20,925 nucleotides of DNA, taken from IMG/VR virus record IMGVR_UViG_3300044990_000934, positions 1 to 20,925 of that record, one strand, 5' to 3'. The position numbers were made by a program, and so were the translations under genes. Positions 4,326 through 12,061 of this stretch are shown here, one piece after another. The notes beneath the pieces are model-generated. The model worked only from the letters and a program-made list of their open reading frames with translations, was not told where the DNA came from and did no database searches. Origin of the DNA: a virus. The stretch's first letter is position 1; every line of letters starts with the position of its first letter.

Positions 4326-6103
4326 ACCTCGACCCCAACGCCATGCTCGGCCTGTTTGAGCTACCCCCCGATGGCAAAATCTGGGAATGGGCTGAAGAGT
4401 GTATCATCATCCCGGCGCGGACCCCGACCAACTTTCCCGGCGCATACCGTTCCGAGCTGGCAATCTACACGCGGGATATCCTTGACCTGATTCAGGATCC
4501 CGCCGTTAACACGATCATCTTTGAGAAGGGCGCACAGGTCGGCGCAACTCTGCTCGCCATCATCGCCCTCGCCTACTGGTGTGACGTTGACCCTGGCCCC
4601 GCTATGATTGTCTACCCCACTGAGGACATAGCCCGCTCGGTTTCCGAGACCCGCGTCATGCCAGTCTTCGAGGAGTCGCCCCGCCTTGCCGCGCTGATCC
4701 CCTCCGACCGCAAGCAAAACTGGACGAAGCTCCAATACCGCCTGAAAAAGAACGTGGTCAACTATGTAGGGTCCAACAGTCCCGCGAACCTCGCATCCCG
4801 CGCCGTGCGCTACCTGATCACGGATGAGGAAGACAAGTACCCCGCCCGCTCGAAAGAGGAAGCAGACCCCGTATCGCTTGCCAGCCAGCGGCTCAAGACC
4901 TTCGGCGGGCGGCGCAAGCATCTGCGAATGTCAACCCCTACCACATCAACGGGCCACATTCACCGCGCCTATCTGTCAGGCGACCGCCGCCGCCTTTACC
5001 TGCCCTGCCCTCACTGCGGCCTGATGCAGTTTCTCCAGTGGGCGCAGATCAAGTTTGACGCCAAGAAGCCCATCGATCAGGCGGCTATGAGTTCCGTTTA
5101 CGAGTGCGCGGGCTGCAAGCGCCCCATCATGGACGGGCATAAGCCGGACATGCTCAAGAAGCGCGAATGGAAATCCAGCGCGGTATCGGATGACCCCGCT
5201 ACGGTCAGCCTTCACCTCTCCAGCCTGTACGCTCCGTGGGTTACATGGTCTCAGCTTGTGCGCAAGTTTCTTCAGACCCGCAACAATCCTGAGCAATTAC
5301 AAGACTTCATCAACTCCGAATTAGGCGAACCATTTGACCCCATCGATACGCGCATCTATGACGAAACGATAGCCGACCGCGAGGGCGACTACCCGGACGG
5401 CAAGGATTGGGCTGATTGCAAGACCTATGCCGACCGATTCAAGGGTCTGGTGCGCAACGAGGATTACGCCACATTCATCGGGTGTGACGTTCAAAAGGGC
5501 TACATCCGCATGGTGGCCCGCACTTTCCTGCGGTCAGGCGATTCAGCGCAAGTCTACCGCGCAGAGCTATCGGGATTCGACGCGCTCTTAAAGTTGGCCG
5601 ACTCCCTGCAAGCGGAATACATCGGTATCGATACCCTGTACCGGCGCGAGGAAGTGCAGGAGTTTTGTTACGAGGCTGGCGCTGGATTCTACCCCATTCA
5701 CGGCGTATCGACGCGGGCGGCTCCGCTTATTCGCCTTGAGGCAGGGTTTGACATCGACGAGGGAAAGCGCCGCGTTAACCCACAGGCCCGCACCCTTGAC
5801 CGCTTTGCCATCCACAGCGACCAGGCGCTTTCCTTGCTTGCCGACTGCATCCAGCAGACGCGGGACAAGGCGGGCAACCCGACCACCCCGCAGTGGTTTG
5901 TCGGCAAAGGCGTCGGCGGAGATAAGGCGTATTGCCGCGAGCTGACGGCGCGAGTGTGTCAGGGCGGAAAATGGGTCAACCCGCAGCAGCGGGCGGACCA
6001 CTACAGCGATTGTGAAAAAATCACCATCGCGCTTGCCGTGCATTTTGGTTTTTGGAAATGGGTGGACGTGGATGCCGACAAGGAGGGCGCTAAAGATGAG
6101 TGA
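4322..6103 (+). CDS. Terminase large subunit, GpA family
   Basis: The 593-aa protein begins at GTG 4322, coupled to the small subunit. ATPase features: Walker A-like EKGAQVGAT (about residues 68-76), a PAMIVYPT strand, Walker B RYLITDEED (about 163-171, D168/E169), and coupling motif STPTTSTGHI (about 204-213). A zinc ribbon of the GpA family follows (C229, C232 in LPCPHCG and C262, C265 in ECAGCK). The C-terminal nuclease has FIGCDVQKG (D389), YIGIDTLYRRE (D437) and DHYSDCEK (D563) as metal-binding candidates. It cuts concatemeric DNA, usually at cos sites in this family, and pumps it through the portal. Length matches the family (about 600-640 aa). A lambda-like packaging scheme is thus implied. 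Confidence 0.95.
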   Translation: MNLDPNAMLGLFELPPDGKIWEWAEECIIIPARTPTNFPGAYRSELAIYTRDILDLIQDPAVNTIIFEKGAQVGATLLAIIALAYWCDVDPGPAMIVYPTEDIARSVSETRVMPVFEESPRLAALIPSDRKQNWTKLQYRLKKNVVNYVGSNSPANLASRAVRYLITDEEDKYPARSKEEADPVSLASQRLKTFGGRRKHLRMSTPTTSTGHIHRAYLSGDRRRLYLPCPHCGLMQFLQWAQIKFDAKKPIDQAAMSSVYECAGCKRPIMDGHKPDMLKKREWKSSAVSDDPATVSLHLSSLYAPWVTWSQLVRKFLQTRNNPEQLQDFINSELGEPFDPIDTRIYDETIADREGDYPDGKDWADCKTYADRFKGLVRNEDYATFIGCDVQKGYIRMVARTFLRSGDSAQVYRAELSGFDALLKLADSLQAEYIGIDTLYRREEVQEFCYEAGAGFYPIHGVSTRAAPLIRLEAGFDIDEGKRRVNPQARTLDRFAIHSDQALSLLADCIQQTRDKAGNPTTPQWFVGKGVGGDKAYCRELTARVCQGGKWVNPQQRADHYSDCEKITIALAVHFGFWKWVDVDADKEGAKDE

Positions 6104-6314
6104 AAGAACGTGGGCTTGTTTCCGTTGTCTTGGCAGCAAGCGGGTCATGCTGCCCGCTACTCATTCGCAACCCGACACCGATCATCGCCTTTTTTCCGTT
6201 CCTTGCCCGTCCTGCTGCGGGTCCGTAAACCTTAAGCGAAAAGTTGACATGCGGACATGGCGGCGGCGCGATGAAACGTGTCCTGAGTACGGTTTAGGGA
6301 ATCGAAAACTTTAA
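6096..6314 (+). CDS. Zinc-ribbon microprotein (72 aa)
   Basis: ATG 6096 overlaps the end of the terminase gene by 8 bp and has an excellent AAGGAGGG site (6080-6087), so the longer upstream reading is rejected. The protein begins MSERTWACFRCLGSKRV and contains a second cysteine pair, SVPCPSCCGSV. Two CxxC knuckles about 28 residues apart make a plausible four-Cys zinc ribbon of DnaJ/rubredoxin type. A basic C-terminal part (NLKRKVDMRTWRRRDE) may contact nucleic acid. It sits between terminase and the small-RNA-like unit. No family is recognised; a packaging or transcription accessory role is conjecture. Confidence 0.65.
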   Translation: MSERTWACFRCLGSKRVMLPATHSQPDTDHRLFSVPCPSCCGSVNLKRKVDMRTWRRRDETCPEYGLGNRKL

Positions 6315-6318
6315 AAAT

Positions 6319-6346
6319 TTGACAGGCTAGGCTCTACAAGGATACT
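6319..6346 (+). promoter_or_regulatory. Promoter in the terminase-portal gap
   Basis: A perfect TTGACA -35 box (6319-6324), a 16-bp spacer and GATACT (6341-6346; 4/6) make a good sigma70-type promoter. The predicted start is near 6353, only about 95 bp before a strong intrinsic terminator, so its main product would be a short RNA unless read-through occurs. Confidence 0.6.
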
Positions 6347-6352
6347 TGAACT

Positions 6353-6448
6353 GACAACTGAATAGGGCCGGACCTTTGGGCTGATCCCCCGAAGGCATGG
6401 CACAAGAAGGGCGCATCCGTCTAGGCGCGGGTGCGCCCTTTTTGTTTT
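6353..6448 (+). ncRNA. Candidate ~95-nt small RNA (promoter, hairpin, terminator unit)
   Basis: Between the terminase and portal regions a promoter (6319-6346) is followed by an 8-bp hairpin, CCTTTGGG (6373-6380) with CCCGAAGG (6388-6395; one G-U pair) around a 7-nt loop CTGATCC, and then by a terminator at 6409-6448. GCC (6367-6369) and GGC (6399-6401) could extend the hairpin past an internal loop. No ribosome binding site or sensible ORF lies inside; an ATG at 6397 reads through the terminator stem and is unlikely to be used. The unit could be a small regulatory RNA or a leader controlling read-through into the head genes. I cannot assign an RNA family. Confidence 0.5.
6409..6448 (+). terminator. 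Intrinsic terminator upstream of the head genes
   Basis: GGGCGCA (6409-6415) pairs with TGCGCCC (6432-6438) and is followed at once by TTTTTGTTTT (6439-6448). It ends the candidate small RNA and may partly terminate transcripts coming from the terminase genes, so head gene expression may need read-through or antitermination. Confidence 0.8.
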
Positions 6449-6477
6449 CCCCCGGCCCGAGTTCTATCAGGGGGCAA

Positions 6478-6807
6478 ATGGCGACAACCGACACACTACG
6501 CGCCGCACTGACCGCCGAGCTTTCGGAGCTGTGCCCGCTTGCTTCAAACCCCGTTGAGAACGCCGACCTCGCTATTGATATCGACGCCTATTGCAAGGCA
6601 CGCGAGGCCGAGCTGCTGCTTACCGCCAACCATCTTTCCAACCGCTCGCAGGCAGGGCAGACTTTCGGCTATCGGGACGCGGCATCGGCGCAACGCATGG
6701 CGCAGACCATGGCGGCAAAGCTGACCCGCGCCGGATTCTCTCTGAACGTTGGCGCGACGACGCTTGCCGATATGCGCGGACTGAGGGAGCAAAATGAGAT
6801 TCAATAA
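6478..6807 (+). CDS. Small protein at the head-tail-joining position (110 aa)
   Basis: ATG 6478 is preceded by AGGGGG and lies after the terminator; an in-frame ATG at 6397 would read through the terminator stem and is rejected. The protein is helical: DTLRAALTAELSELCPL, a middle AYCKAREAELLLTANHLSN and RDAASAQRMAQTMAAKLTRA, then a LGATT-like turn and a charged end. It occupies the slot that gpW has in lambda (between terminase and portal), but at 110 aa it is longer than gpW (68 aa) and shows no clear match. It overlaps the portal start by 14 bp. It could be a connector or chaperone; this is positional inference. Confidence 0.65.
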   Translation: MATTDTLRAALTAELSELCPLASNPVENADLAIDIDAYCKAREAELLLTANHLSNRSQAGQTFGYRDAASAQRMAQTMAAKLTRAGFSLNVGATTLADMRGLREQNEIQ

Positions 6808-8269
6808 AATCAGCTCCTATATCGCAAACTTGAGTGCGTCCATCATGGGGCGTGGCTATGACGCAGGCGATACCCGCTATTCTGATCATGGCCTTGGGTG
6901 GGATCGTGCGGGCAAGCATGACGAAGACCGTTACGTCACGGCCTGGACGCGGGACAAGATCCGCAGCTTGTGCATGGATGGGCGGCGCAATGACCCCCTC
7001 ATTCAGGCGGCTTGCAAGCGCATCGTTGACTTTTGCGCGGGCCCGGACGGGTTAATCTTGCAGGCGGCGACCGACAATGACGCCGTAAACGCCGAGTACG
7101 ACCAGTATTTCAAGGAGTGGTCCAACCGCTGCGACTTCCTCGGCGTCCTGTCTTTTGGCGATTATCAGCGGCTCATGATCGACGCTGACGAGCATTCAGG
7201 CGATTGCCTCATCATGCGCCTGTCCAACGGTCAGCTCCAGGGCATTGAGGGGGAGCACATTCGCCAGCCGCACAACGTGCCTGAAACCGCTTCGCAATAC
7301 GACGGAATGCGGCTTAACTCCATCGGGCAGATTACCGCCTTTTGCATCCATAAGCGCGACAAGTCCGGGCAGTTCAGCGGGCTTGACTACGAATGGGTTG
7401 ACGCCGCCGCCTGCTACCATTGGTCAGACCGTTGGCGCTTTGACATGATGCGCTCCTTGCCTGAGTTGGCTTGCGGCATCATCCCGGCGCGACACATCAA
7501 GGACGCCAACGATTCAACGCTCACACAGGTGCGGGCGCAGGCAAAGCCCGCTATGGCGACCGAGACGTTTACCGGCAACGTGGCCCCTTCTGGACGCAGC
7601 GCAGCCCGCACGGCTCAGAGCGTCAACAAGACCCGCGTGGAAGAGCTGGACGGCGCTACCCTGTACCACTTCCTTCAGGGAGAGGGCGGTCTTAAGTTCG
7701 CGGCTCCGACAACGCCGAACAGCAACCTGACCCCGTTCTTGACCTTCAATATGCGCCGGTTCGCGGCTATCACGGGCTTTGCCTACGAAGTCTTGATGCT
7801 CGACATGACGGGCGGCAACTTCTCGCAAAACAAGATGATGCGGTATTGCACTCAGGCGGCAATCGACACGAAGCAGAAGCGCCTCGCCAAGTTCGTGCAG
7901 TTCACGCGCTCATGGCAAATCGCCCGTGGTGTCGCCCGCAAAGAGATCCCGCCCGCCCCGTTCATCAAGGGCCGCTCGCAGTTCGCGGACGTTCGCGTGA
8001 TCAAGCCGCCGCAGACGTGGGCAGACGATGCCGACCAGATCGGCACGGACACCAAGGAAATTCAGGCTGGGCTCGCGTCCTACAGCGAGAAGGCGGGGCG
8101 CAAGGGGCAAGACATCGAGGAAATTTGGCGGCATAAAATCAGCGACTTGGTGCTCCTTAAAAAGCTGTGCGCGGAAGCGTCCAAGGATGGATTGCAAATC
8201 AAGCCTGAGGATATCGCCGTCATCAATCTGCCTGGCGCACAGGCACAACCGCAGCAGGCCGCACCGTGA
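6794..8269 (+). CDS. Portal protein, lambda (GpB) family
   Basis: The 491-aa protein has the sequence style of lambda-type portals: an N-terminal region with WDRAGKHDEDRYV and RDKIRSLCMDGRRNDPLIQA, the conserved 'RxNPxxxxAxxxxxxxxVG' equivalent (DPLIQAACKRIVDFCAGPDG), then GDCLIMRLSNGQLQGIEGE, HWSDRWRFD and PARHIKD, where lambda portals have 'xxxvxHl'. A later stretch FAYEVLMLDMTGGNFSQNKM corresponds to the 'lxxDxsxxNYSSxR' motif. Length agrees with the family (480-530 aa). The dodecameric ring forms the DNA entry vertex, docks terminase, and later binds the connector. The stop overlaps the protease GTG as GTGA. Confidence 0.93.
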   Translation: MRFNKISSYIANLSASIMGRGYDAGDTRYSDHGLGWDRAGKHDEDRYVTAWTRDKIRSLCMDGRRNDPLIQAACKRIVDFCAGPDGLILQAATDNDAVNAEYDQYFKEWSNRCDFLGVLSFGDYQRLMIDADEHSGDCLIMRLSNGQLQGIEGEHIRQPHNVPETASQYDGMRLNSIGQITAFCIHKRDKSGQFSGLDYEWVDAAACYHWSDRWRFDMMRSLPELACGIIPARHIKDANDSTLTQVRAQAKPAMATETFTGNVAPSGRSAARTAQSVNKTRVEELDGATLYHFLQGEGGLKFAAPTTPNSNLTPFLTFNMRRFAAITGFAYEVLMLDMTGGNFSQNKMMRYCTQAAIDTKQKRLAKFVQFTRSWQIARGVARKEIPPAPFIKGRSQFADVRVIKPPQTWADDADQIGTDTKEIQAGLASYSEKAGRKGQDIEEIWRHKISDLVLLKKLCAEASKDGLQIKPEDIAVINLPGAQAQPQQAAP

Positions 8270-9075
8270 AAAACGAGATCCGTTTACAGGCTAAATTGGG
8301 CGAGCCGTGGGCCATTCGCCCGCAGTCGCTCCACGCGTTTCTCGCCATGGAAGACGACCGGATGCCGTTGCGTGAAAAGGATGAGCACGCGCCCGCCATG
8401 CAGGGTGCCGTCGCCGTTGTGCCGCTCGTTGGCGTCATGATGCGCAACCCCGACGAAGTCGATTACATGCTCGGCGCGTGCAGCACAACCGCCTTTTGTG
8501 CCGCCATGAATGCCGCCGCCATGAATGCCGCCGCGTCCGCAATTCTGATCGATGTCGACAGTCCTGGCGGCGAGGCGCTCGGATGCGATGAGGCGGCTGA
8601 TGCGGTCAAGCAGGCGCGGGCAATCAAGCCCGTTGTGACCTACAGCGGCGGAATAATGGCGAGCGGCGCTTATTGGGTTGGATGCAATGCCGACGCCGTT
8701 TATGGGTCCGCGATGGCGCGAATCGGAAGCGTAGGTTGTTACGCGCTCTATCGCGACTACAGCAAGTATTTTGAGAACAGCGGCATCAAGTCTTTCCTCG
8801 TCAAGTCCGGCGACAACAAAGGCGACTTCGCGCAGGGGTTGCCTATCACGCAGGACATGATCGACGGAGCGCAGGCCCGCGTTGACAAGATCGGGGCTAT
8901 GTTCCGCGAATGCGTGAGCGCGGCCCGCCCGTCGATTGCCGCCGCCGATATGCAGGGCCAGGACTTCATGGGCGACGATGCGTTGAAAGCCGGTTTCATT
9001 GATTCGGTGTGTGGGTTTAACAGGGCGCTTGCCGATGCTGGAACATTGGCCCGTCTGCGCTCTGATCGTGGTTAG
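8266..9075 (+). CDS. Head maturation protease, S49 (SppA/gpC) family
   Basis: This 269-aa protein starts at GTG 8266, coupled to the portal. Family marks are ILIDVDSPGGE (about 93-103, the 'LdvdSPGG' oxyanion strand), GGIMASGAYWVG with catalytic Ser133, MARIGSVG (about 150-157), and KSGDNKGDF where Lys185 is the probable general base of the Ser-Lys dyad. There is no signal peptide or membrane anchor, unlike cellular SppA, which fits a procapsid protease. It would cleave the scaffold and possibly portal or capsid termini. Unlike lambda gpC/Nu3, the scaffold is a separate downstream gene (9601) rather than an in-frame C-terminal extension. A 15-bp tandem duplication at 8506-8535 adds an MNAAA repeat. 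Confidence 0.92.
   Translation: MKNEIRLQAKLGEPWAIRPQSLHAFLAMEDDRMPLREKDEHAPAMQGAVAVVPLVGVMMRNPDEVDYMLGACSTTAFCAAMNAAAMNAAASAILIDVDSPGGEALGCDEAADAVKQARAIKPVVTYSGGIMASGAYWVGCNADAVYGSAMARIGSVGCYALYRDYSKYFENSGIKSFLVKSGDNKGDFAQGLPITQDMIDGAQARVDKIGAMFRECVSAARPSIAAADMQGQDFMGDDALKAGFIDSVCGFNRALADAGTLARLRSDRG
8506..8535 (+). repeat. 15-bp tandem duplication within the protease gene
   Basis: ATGAATGCCGCCGCC (8506-8520) is followed by a copy differing at its last base (8521-8535). It encodes MNAAA twice just before the SPGG strand. It keeps the frame and probably arose by replication slippage. Confidence 0.85.
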
Positions 9076-9099
9076 TCGAAAAGCAAAAAGGAACAGAAA

Positions 9100-9591
9100 A
9101 TGAAGAAGTTCGTTGCGTTTATCGGGATTCTCGCGCTGGCGGTTTCGCTGGTGCAGGCGGAGAGCCAGACGTTCACGGTGTCGGTTGCCTCGAATCAGAC
9201 CGCCTTCACGGCCGCGCTGCCGGTTCACGGTGTGATTGATCGCGTCGAGCTGGTCCGGGCCGCGAGTGCGCCTCAGTGCGATGTCATCGTTGGCACGTTT
9301 GACGGCACGACCGTGATTGACACTTGGGTGAGCGTCCTGAACTGGGCCGAGGGCGGAGCCAAGGAGACGAAGGTGATTCGCCCGCGCCTGATCGGTACGG
9401 ACATCACCGGCACGGCCCTGACCTATGGTAGCGCCCTCCAGGTGACGAACATCACGCAGCAGCTCACGGCGACCTACGAGGCCCCGATGGCTGGCGGGAA
9501 CGTGTATGTGAAGCTGGTCAATGACGCGACCGGATCCAACATCACCGCGACGGTCAAGGGCACCATCTACTTCACCCCCGTGCAGCGGTAA
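9100..9591 (+). CDS. Beta-rich protein with Sec signal peptide inside the head module
   Basis: ATG 9100 follows AAGGAACAG. Residues 1-20 (MKKFVAFIGILALAVSLVQA) form a textbook signal peptide: two lysines, a hydrophobic core and a VQA cleavage site before ESQ. The mature part (about 143 aa) is beta-strand-rich with many Thr/Val and no cysteine motif (one Cys): TFTVSVASNQTAF, VIDRVELVRA, GNVYVKLVNDATGS, ATVKGTIYF. That is the style of phage decoration or spike-like beta sandwiches. It lies between the protease and scaffold genes, where a head decoration protein could lie, yet a secreted precursor is unexpected for a head protein. The alternative is a secreted moron product. No family is recognised. 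Confidence 0.75.
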   Translation: MKKFVAFIGILALAVSLVQAESQTFTVSVASNQTAFTAALPVHGVIDRVELVRAASAPQCDVIVGTFDGTTVIDTWVSVLNWAEGGAKETKVIRPRLIGTDITGTALTYGSALQVTNITQQLTATYEAPMAGGNVYVKLVNDATGSNITATVKGTIYFTPVQR

Positions 9592-9600
9592 AGGAGAATC

Positions 9601-10038
9601 ATGGAAACCCCCGTTCAACTGCTGGATAAGGCGAACGCAAGCCTTGCGACCTTGACCGCCGAAGTGGGTACGCTCAAGGCCGAGTCGCTCAAGTCGGCTG
9701 ACGCTATCAAGGCGCTCACCGGCGAACGCGACACGCTCAAGGCGCTGGCCGATGAGGCGTGCGCCAAGGTTGCCTCGCTGGAAGGCGAGAAAGCCACGCT
9801 GGCCGCGTCCATTACGGACCTGACCGGCAAGCTGGAAAGCGCCGAGGCGAAGCTGAAAGACCCCGCGCTGCTGGCCGCCGCCGCACTCGTGGCCGCTGCT
9901 CCCGTGGCGGGCTTGGGTGGCGAAGGCGCACCCCAGGCGTCGAATGCCGAGAAGACCAAGGAAATCGAATCGAAAATTAAAGCGACGGACAACGCCATGG
10001 AAAAGGCGACCCTCCGCGCTCAACTCCGCGACCTGTAA
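9601..10038 (+). CDS. Coiled-coil scaffold-like protein
   Basis: ATG 9601 is preceded by AAAGGAGAATC. Residues 1-87 are a continuous heptad-type coiled coil (ETPVQLLDKANASLATLTAE through ITDLTGKLESAEAKLKD), then an Ala/Pro/Gly hinge (PALLAAAALVAAAPVAGLGG) and a charged C-terminal helix (EIESKIKATDNAMEKATLRA). Lying directly between the protease and major capsid genes, with this architecture and 145-aa size, it is most likely the internal scaffold that templates procapsid assembly and is degraded by the S49 protease. The C-terminal helix would contact the capsid protein, as in other scaffolds. Sequence identity to known scaffolds is not claimed. Confidence 0.65.
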   Translation: METPVQLLDKANASLATLTAEVGTLKAESLKSADAIKALTGERDTLKALADEACAKVASLEGEKATLAASITDLTGKLESAEAKLKDPALLAAAALVAAAPVAGLGGEGAPQASNAEKTKEIESKIKATDNAMEKATLRAQLRDL

Positions 10039-10053
10039 GAAAAGGACACTCAA

Positions 10054-10938
10054 ATGGCTAACGTGACGTTTACGACTTTCACCCAGGAAGAGCGCATGAA
10101 GGATGCGTTCATCATGGCGCTGCGCACCAAGCTCGTCCCCATGGACGCCTTCACCACGAAGTTTGACCTCACGGGCAAGCGCGTGGGCGACTCCATCGTG
10201 GTCGGTAAGTACACGGGCGGCGTTGCTGCTACCCGCGTTCCCGGAGCTGCGGGCGTTGGCTCCGGCACCGTGGTTGGCGCGAAGCTGACTCTGCCCAACC
10301 CGACCTACGTTCAGTGGGGTATTCCCTCTGGCGTGGGTGGTGCGGAAGACTTTTTCCGCGTGGGCATGGACCAGATGAAGATCCTCGCAGCGGCGATTCT
10401 TGCGGTGCCGTTCGCCAAGATCACCTCGGCCAACTACGGCGACACCGTTGCCGACAAGCTGGTCAAGAGCTCCGGCGACTTTGGCCGCTCGGCTGTGGCC
10501 TCTCTCGGCAAGCTCGCCGCCGCCAAGGGCATTGACGGGAACATGGTCCTGAACAGCGCCTATTACTGGCAGCTCCTGACCGAGTACAGCGCGGGCATTC
10601 TGGACAAGGAAGCGTTCACATCCGGTATCCTGCCCATGCAGGCCGGAATGACCGCCTACCAGTATCCCGCGCTTCCCGCCAACAGCGAAGCCCTCGGCGG
10701 CGCGGTGTGTGCCAAGAGCGCCCTGCTGGTCGGTATGGCCCCGCTGCTGCCCGAAGGCAAGCCCGGCGACGGCGACCTGATCTCCTCGGAGATCATCACG
10801 GACCCCGATGGCAAGGTGGCTATGTGCTATACCCGCTGGTTCAAGAGCGATGAAAGCACCATGTTTGGGCGCTGCGAAGTCATGGCCGTTGCCGAAGTCG
10901 GTGACTCGAACGGCATCATCCGCATCGTGGGCGAGTAA
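10054..10938 (+). CDS. Major capsid protein (probable HK97 fold)
   Basis: ATG 10054 has AAAAGGA upstream. The 294-aa product directly follows protease and scaffold genes and precedes connector genes, the standard site for the major capsid protein. It begins MANVTFTTFTQEERMKDAFI and contains 'VPMDAFTTKFDL' and 'GKRVGDSIVVGKYTG' strands of an N-arm/E-loop type, an NSAYYWQLLTEYSAGI helix and a C-terminal EVMAVAEVGDSNGIIRIVGE beta end. Length agrees with HK97-fold capsid proteins without a fused delta domain. It should be the most abundant virion protein; its codon use is visibly biased towards GC-ending codons. The fold is inferred from context and length, not a recognised motif. Confidence 0.8.
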   Translation: MANVTFTTFTQEERMKDAFIMALRTKLVPMDAFTTKFDLTGKRVGDSIVVGKYTGGVAATRVPGAAGVGSGTVVGAKLTLPNPTYVQWGIPSGVGGAEDFFRVGMDQMKILAAAILAVPFAKITSANYGDTVADKLVKSSGDFGRSAVASLGKLAAAKGIDGNMVLNSAYYWQLLTEYSAGILDKEAFTSGILPMQAGMTAYQYPALPANSEALGGAVCAKSALLVGMAPLLPEGKPGDGDLISSEIITDPDGKVAMCYTRWFKSDESTMFGRCEVMAVAEVGDSNGIIRIVGE

Positions 10939-10947
10939 GGAACATCA

Positions 10948-11295
10948 ATGCCCGTCGATTTTGCCAACTTGTTTATTGCAGATCACGCGGTGGGAGCCGG
11001 TGAGCATTCCCAGGCGGTCGAGTTCGCTTCAAGCGGGCGCGGCCGTCCGGGCTTCACCGTCCCTGATGCCATTGTTGGCGATTTGCAGTTGGACGAAATG
11101 AGCAAGATCGACGGGGATCTCGAATCGTTTATCTCAACTCTCATTGTGCGCCGCTCCCAGTGTCCATATATCCCCCGCAAGGGGCAGCGGGTGACACTGG
11201 CGAGCGGGCGCGTTTGTTCCGTCGATACCGTCATGACTGAGGCAAGCGATGGGGTGACGCTCCCCATGCAGATAAGGGCGGAAGTCAATGGCTGA
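10948..11295 (+). CDS. Head-tail connector-type protein (115 aa)
   Basis: ATG 10948 follows AAGGA. The protein (MPVDFANLFIADHAVGAGEH) is beta-rich, with CPYIPRKGQRVTLASGRVCS, SVDTVMTEAS and a final VTLPMQIRAEVNG. A compact beta barrel of this size right after the capsid gene matches the lambda FII-type head-tail joining position. A 'P+kGD/Q xV' strand motif (PRKGQRVTLASG) is common in these small barrels. It overlaps the next gene by 8 bp. Assignment is by position and predicted fold. Confidence 0.6.
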   Translation: MPVDFANLFIADHAVGAGEHSQAVEFASSGRGRPGFTVPDAIVGDLQLDEMSKIDGDLESFISTLIVRRSQCPYIPRKGQRVTLASGRVCSVDTVMTEASDGVTLPMQIRAEVNG

Positions 11296-12061
11296 CGGAT
11301 TCGCCATCAAGGTTGATATGTCTGACTTCAAACGTGCTATGCATGAGTACGAAAAAGTCAGCAAGCGGGACTTTGCGCAGATCGTCACAAGCAAGCTGGG
11401 CAAGCTGGCTAAAGTTGCGGCTGGCATTGTGAAGCGCACGACGAAAGAGACCGTTGAAGCATTTAGGGAGTCTAAGCATTTTTGGGCATTCATCAACAAA
11501 GTCCGCAACAAGGGCATGAGCATATCGAAGCGGCGCAGGGCGAAGGGCGCGGAGATTGATAAACCGTACATCGACCTTTCAACTGGGAAAAGAATCAATG
11601 CCCGCAAGTGGATTCACGAAAAGCGGACCATCGGCGGCGCAGGCGCAGCGTCGGTGAAGCGGGAAAAGCTGACCCGTGAAATGAAGATGATCGCGCTGCG
11701 GGTGATCCGGCGTCGGGTGGGCAAGGTCAAGTCTTTCGTCGGGTTGTTTCTTAAGGCGTCTCATCTTTTAGGCGAGCGCGTTACGCAGTCTGACCTCGGC
11801 AAGAACGCGTGGAAGACGCAAGGAGTTGACGCGGCAAAGGCGGTTCCTGGCGGGAAGTGCATCGCTTATTTCACTTTACCGATTCGCGCCGATTTGAGGG
11901 AAACGGGCGAGGGCAACCGAAACTTGCGCGAACAGCAAAAGGTTTTGATGGTGAATCAGGCAATCGACATCGCCAAGCAAACGATCACGCGGGAAACGCT
12001 GGATGAAGTTCAGAAGCGCCTTGCCCAGTTGGCGATCAAGGCAAGCAAGAGGGCCGCATGA
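11288..12061 (+). CDS. Minor tail/tail-completion protein (gpZ or HK97 gp10-like)
   Basis: ATG 11288 overlaps the preceding gene by 8 bp and has AAGGGCGGAAG upstream. The N-terminus FAIKVDMSDFKRAMHEYEKV is the usual 'v.v.g..el...l......' opening of tail-completion proteins of the gp10/gpZ group, followed by helices rich in Lys/Arg (LGKLAKVAAGIVKRTTKETV). At 257 aa it is longer than HK97 gp10 (about 140 aa) and similar in style to minor tail protein Z. It is strongly basic, in keeping with a protein sitting on DNA at the head-tail interface. Gene order (connector, this, gpU-like, tube) supports the call. Confidence 0.65.
   Translation: MADGFAIKVDMSDFKRAMHEYEKVSKRDFAQIVTSKLGKLAKVAAGIVKRTTKETVEAFRESKHFWAFINKVRNKGMSISKRRRAKGAEIDKPYIDLSTGKRINARKWIHEKRTIGGAGAASVKREKLTREMKMIALRVIRRRVGKVKSFVGLFLKASHLLGERVTQSDLGKNAWKTQGVDAAKAVPGGKCIAYFTLPIRADLRETGEGNRNLREQQKVLMVNQAIDIAKQTITRETLDEVQKRLAQLAIKASKRAA

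Noticed and set aside
5588-6148. A 186-aa minus-strand ORF opposite the terminase nuclease domain
   Set aside because: Antisense to conserved terminase sequence, with no start signals or recognised motifs.
6397-6477. A longer N-terminus for the 110-aa gene starting at ATG 6397
   Set aside because: This part would be coded by the terminator stem and its T-rich run; ATG 6478 has a good AGGGGG site.
8284-10053. A 589-aa open frame on the minus strand
   Set aside because: It is antisense to the S49 protease, signal-peptide and scaffold genes, which have clear motifs, ribosome binding sites and overlaps. Its composition (His/Arg-rich) is that of a GC-rich shadow frame.
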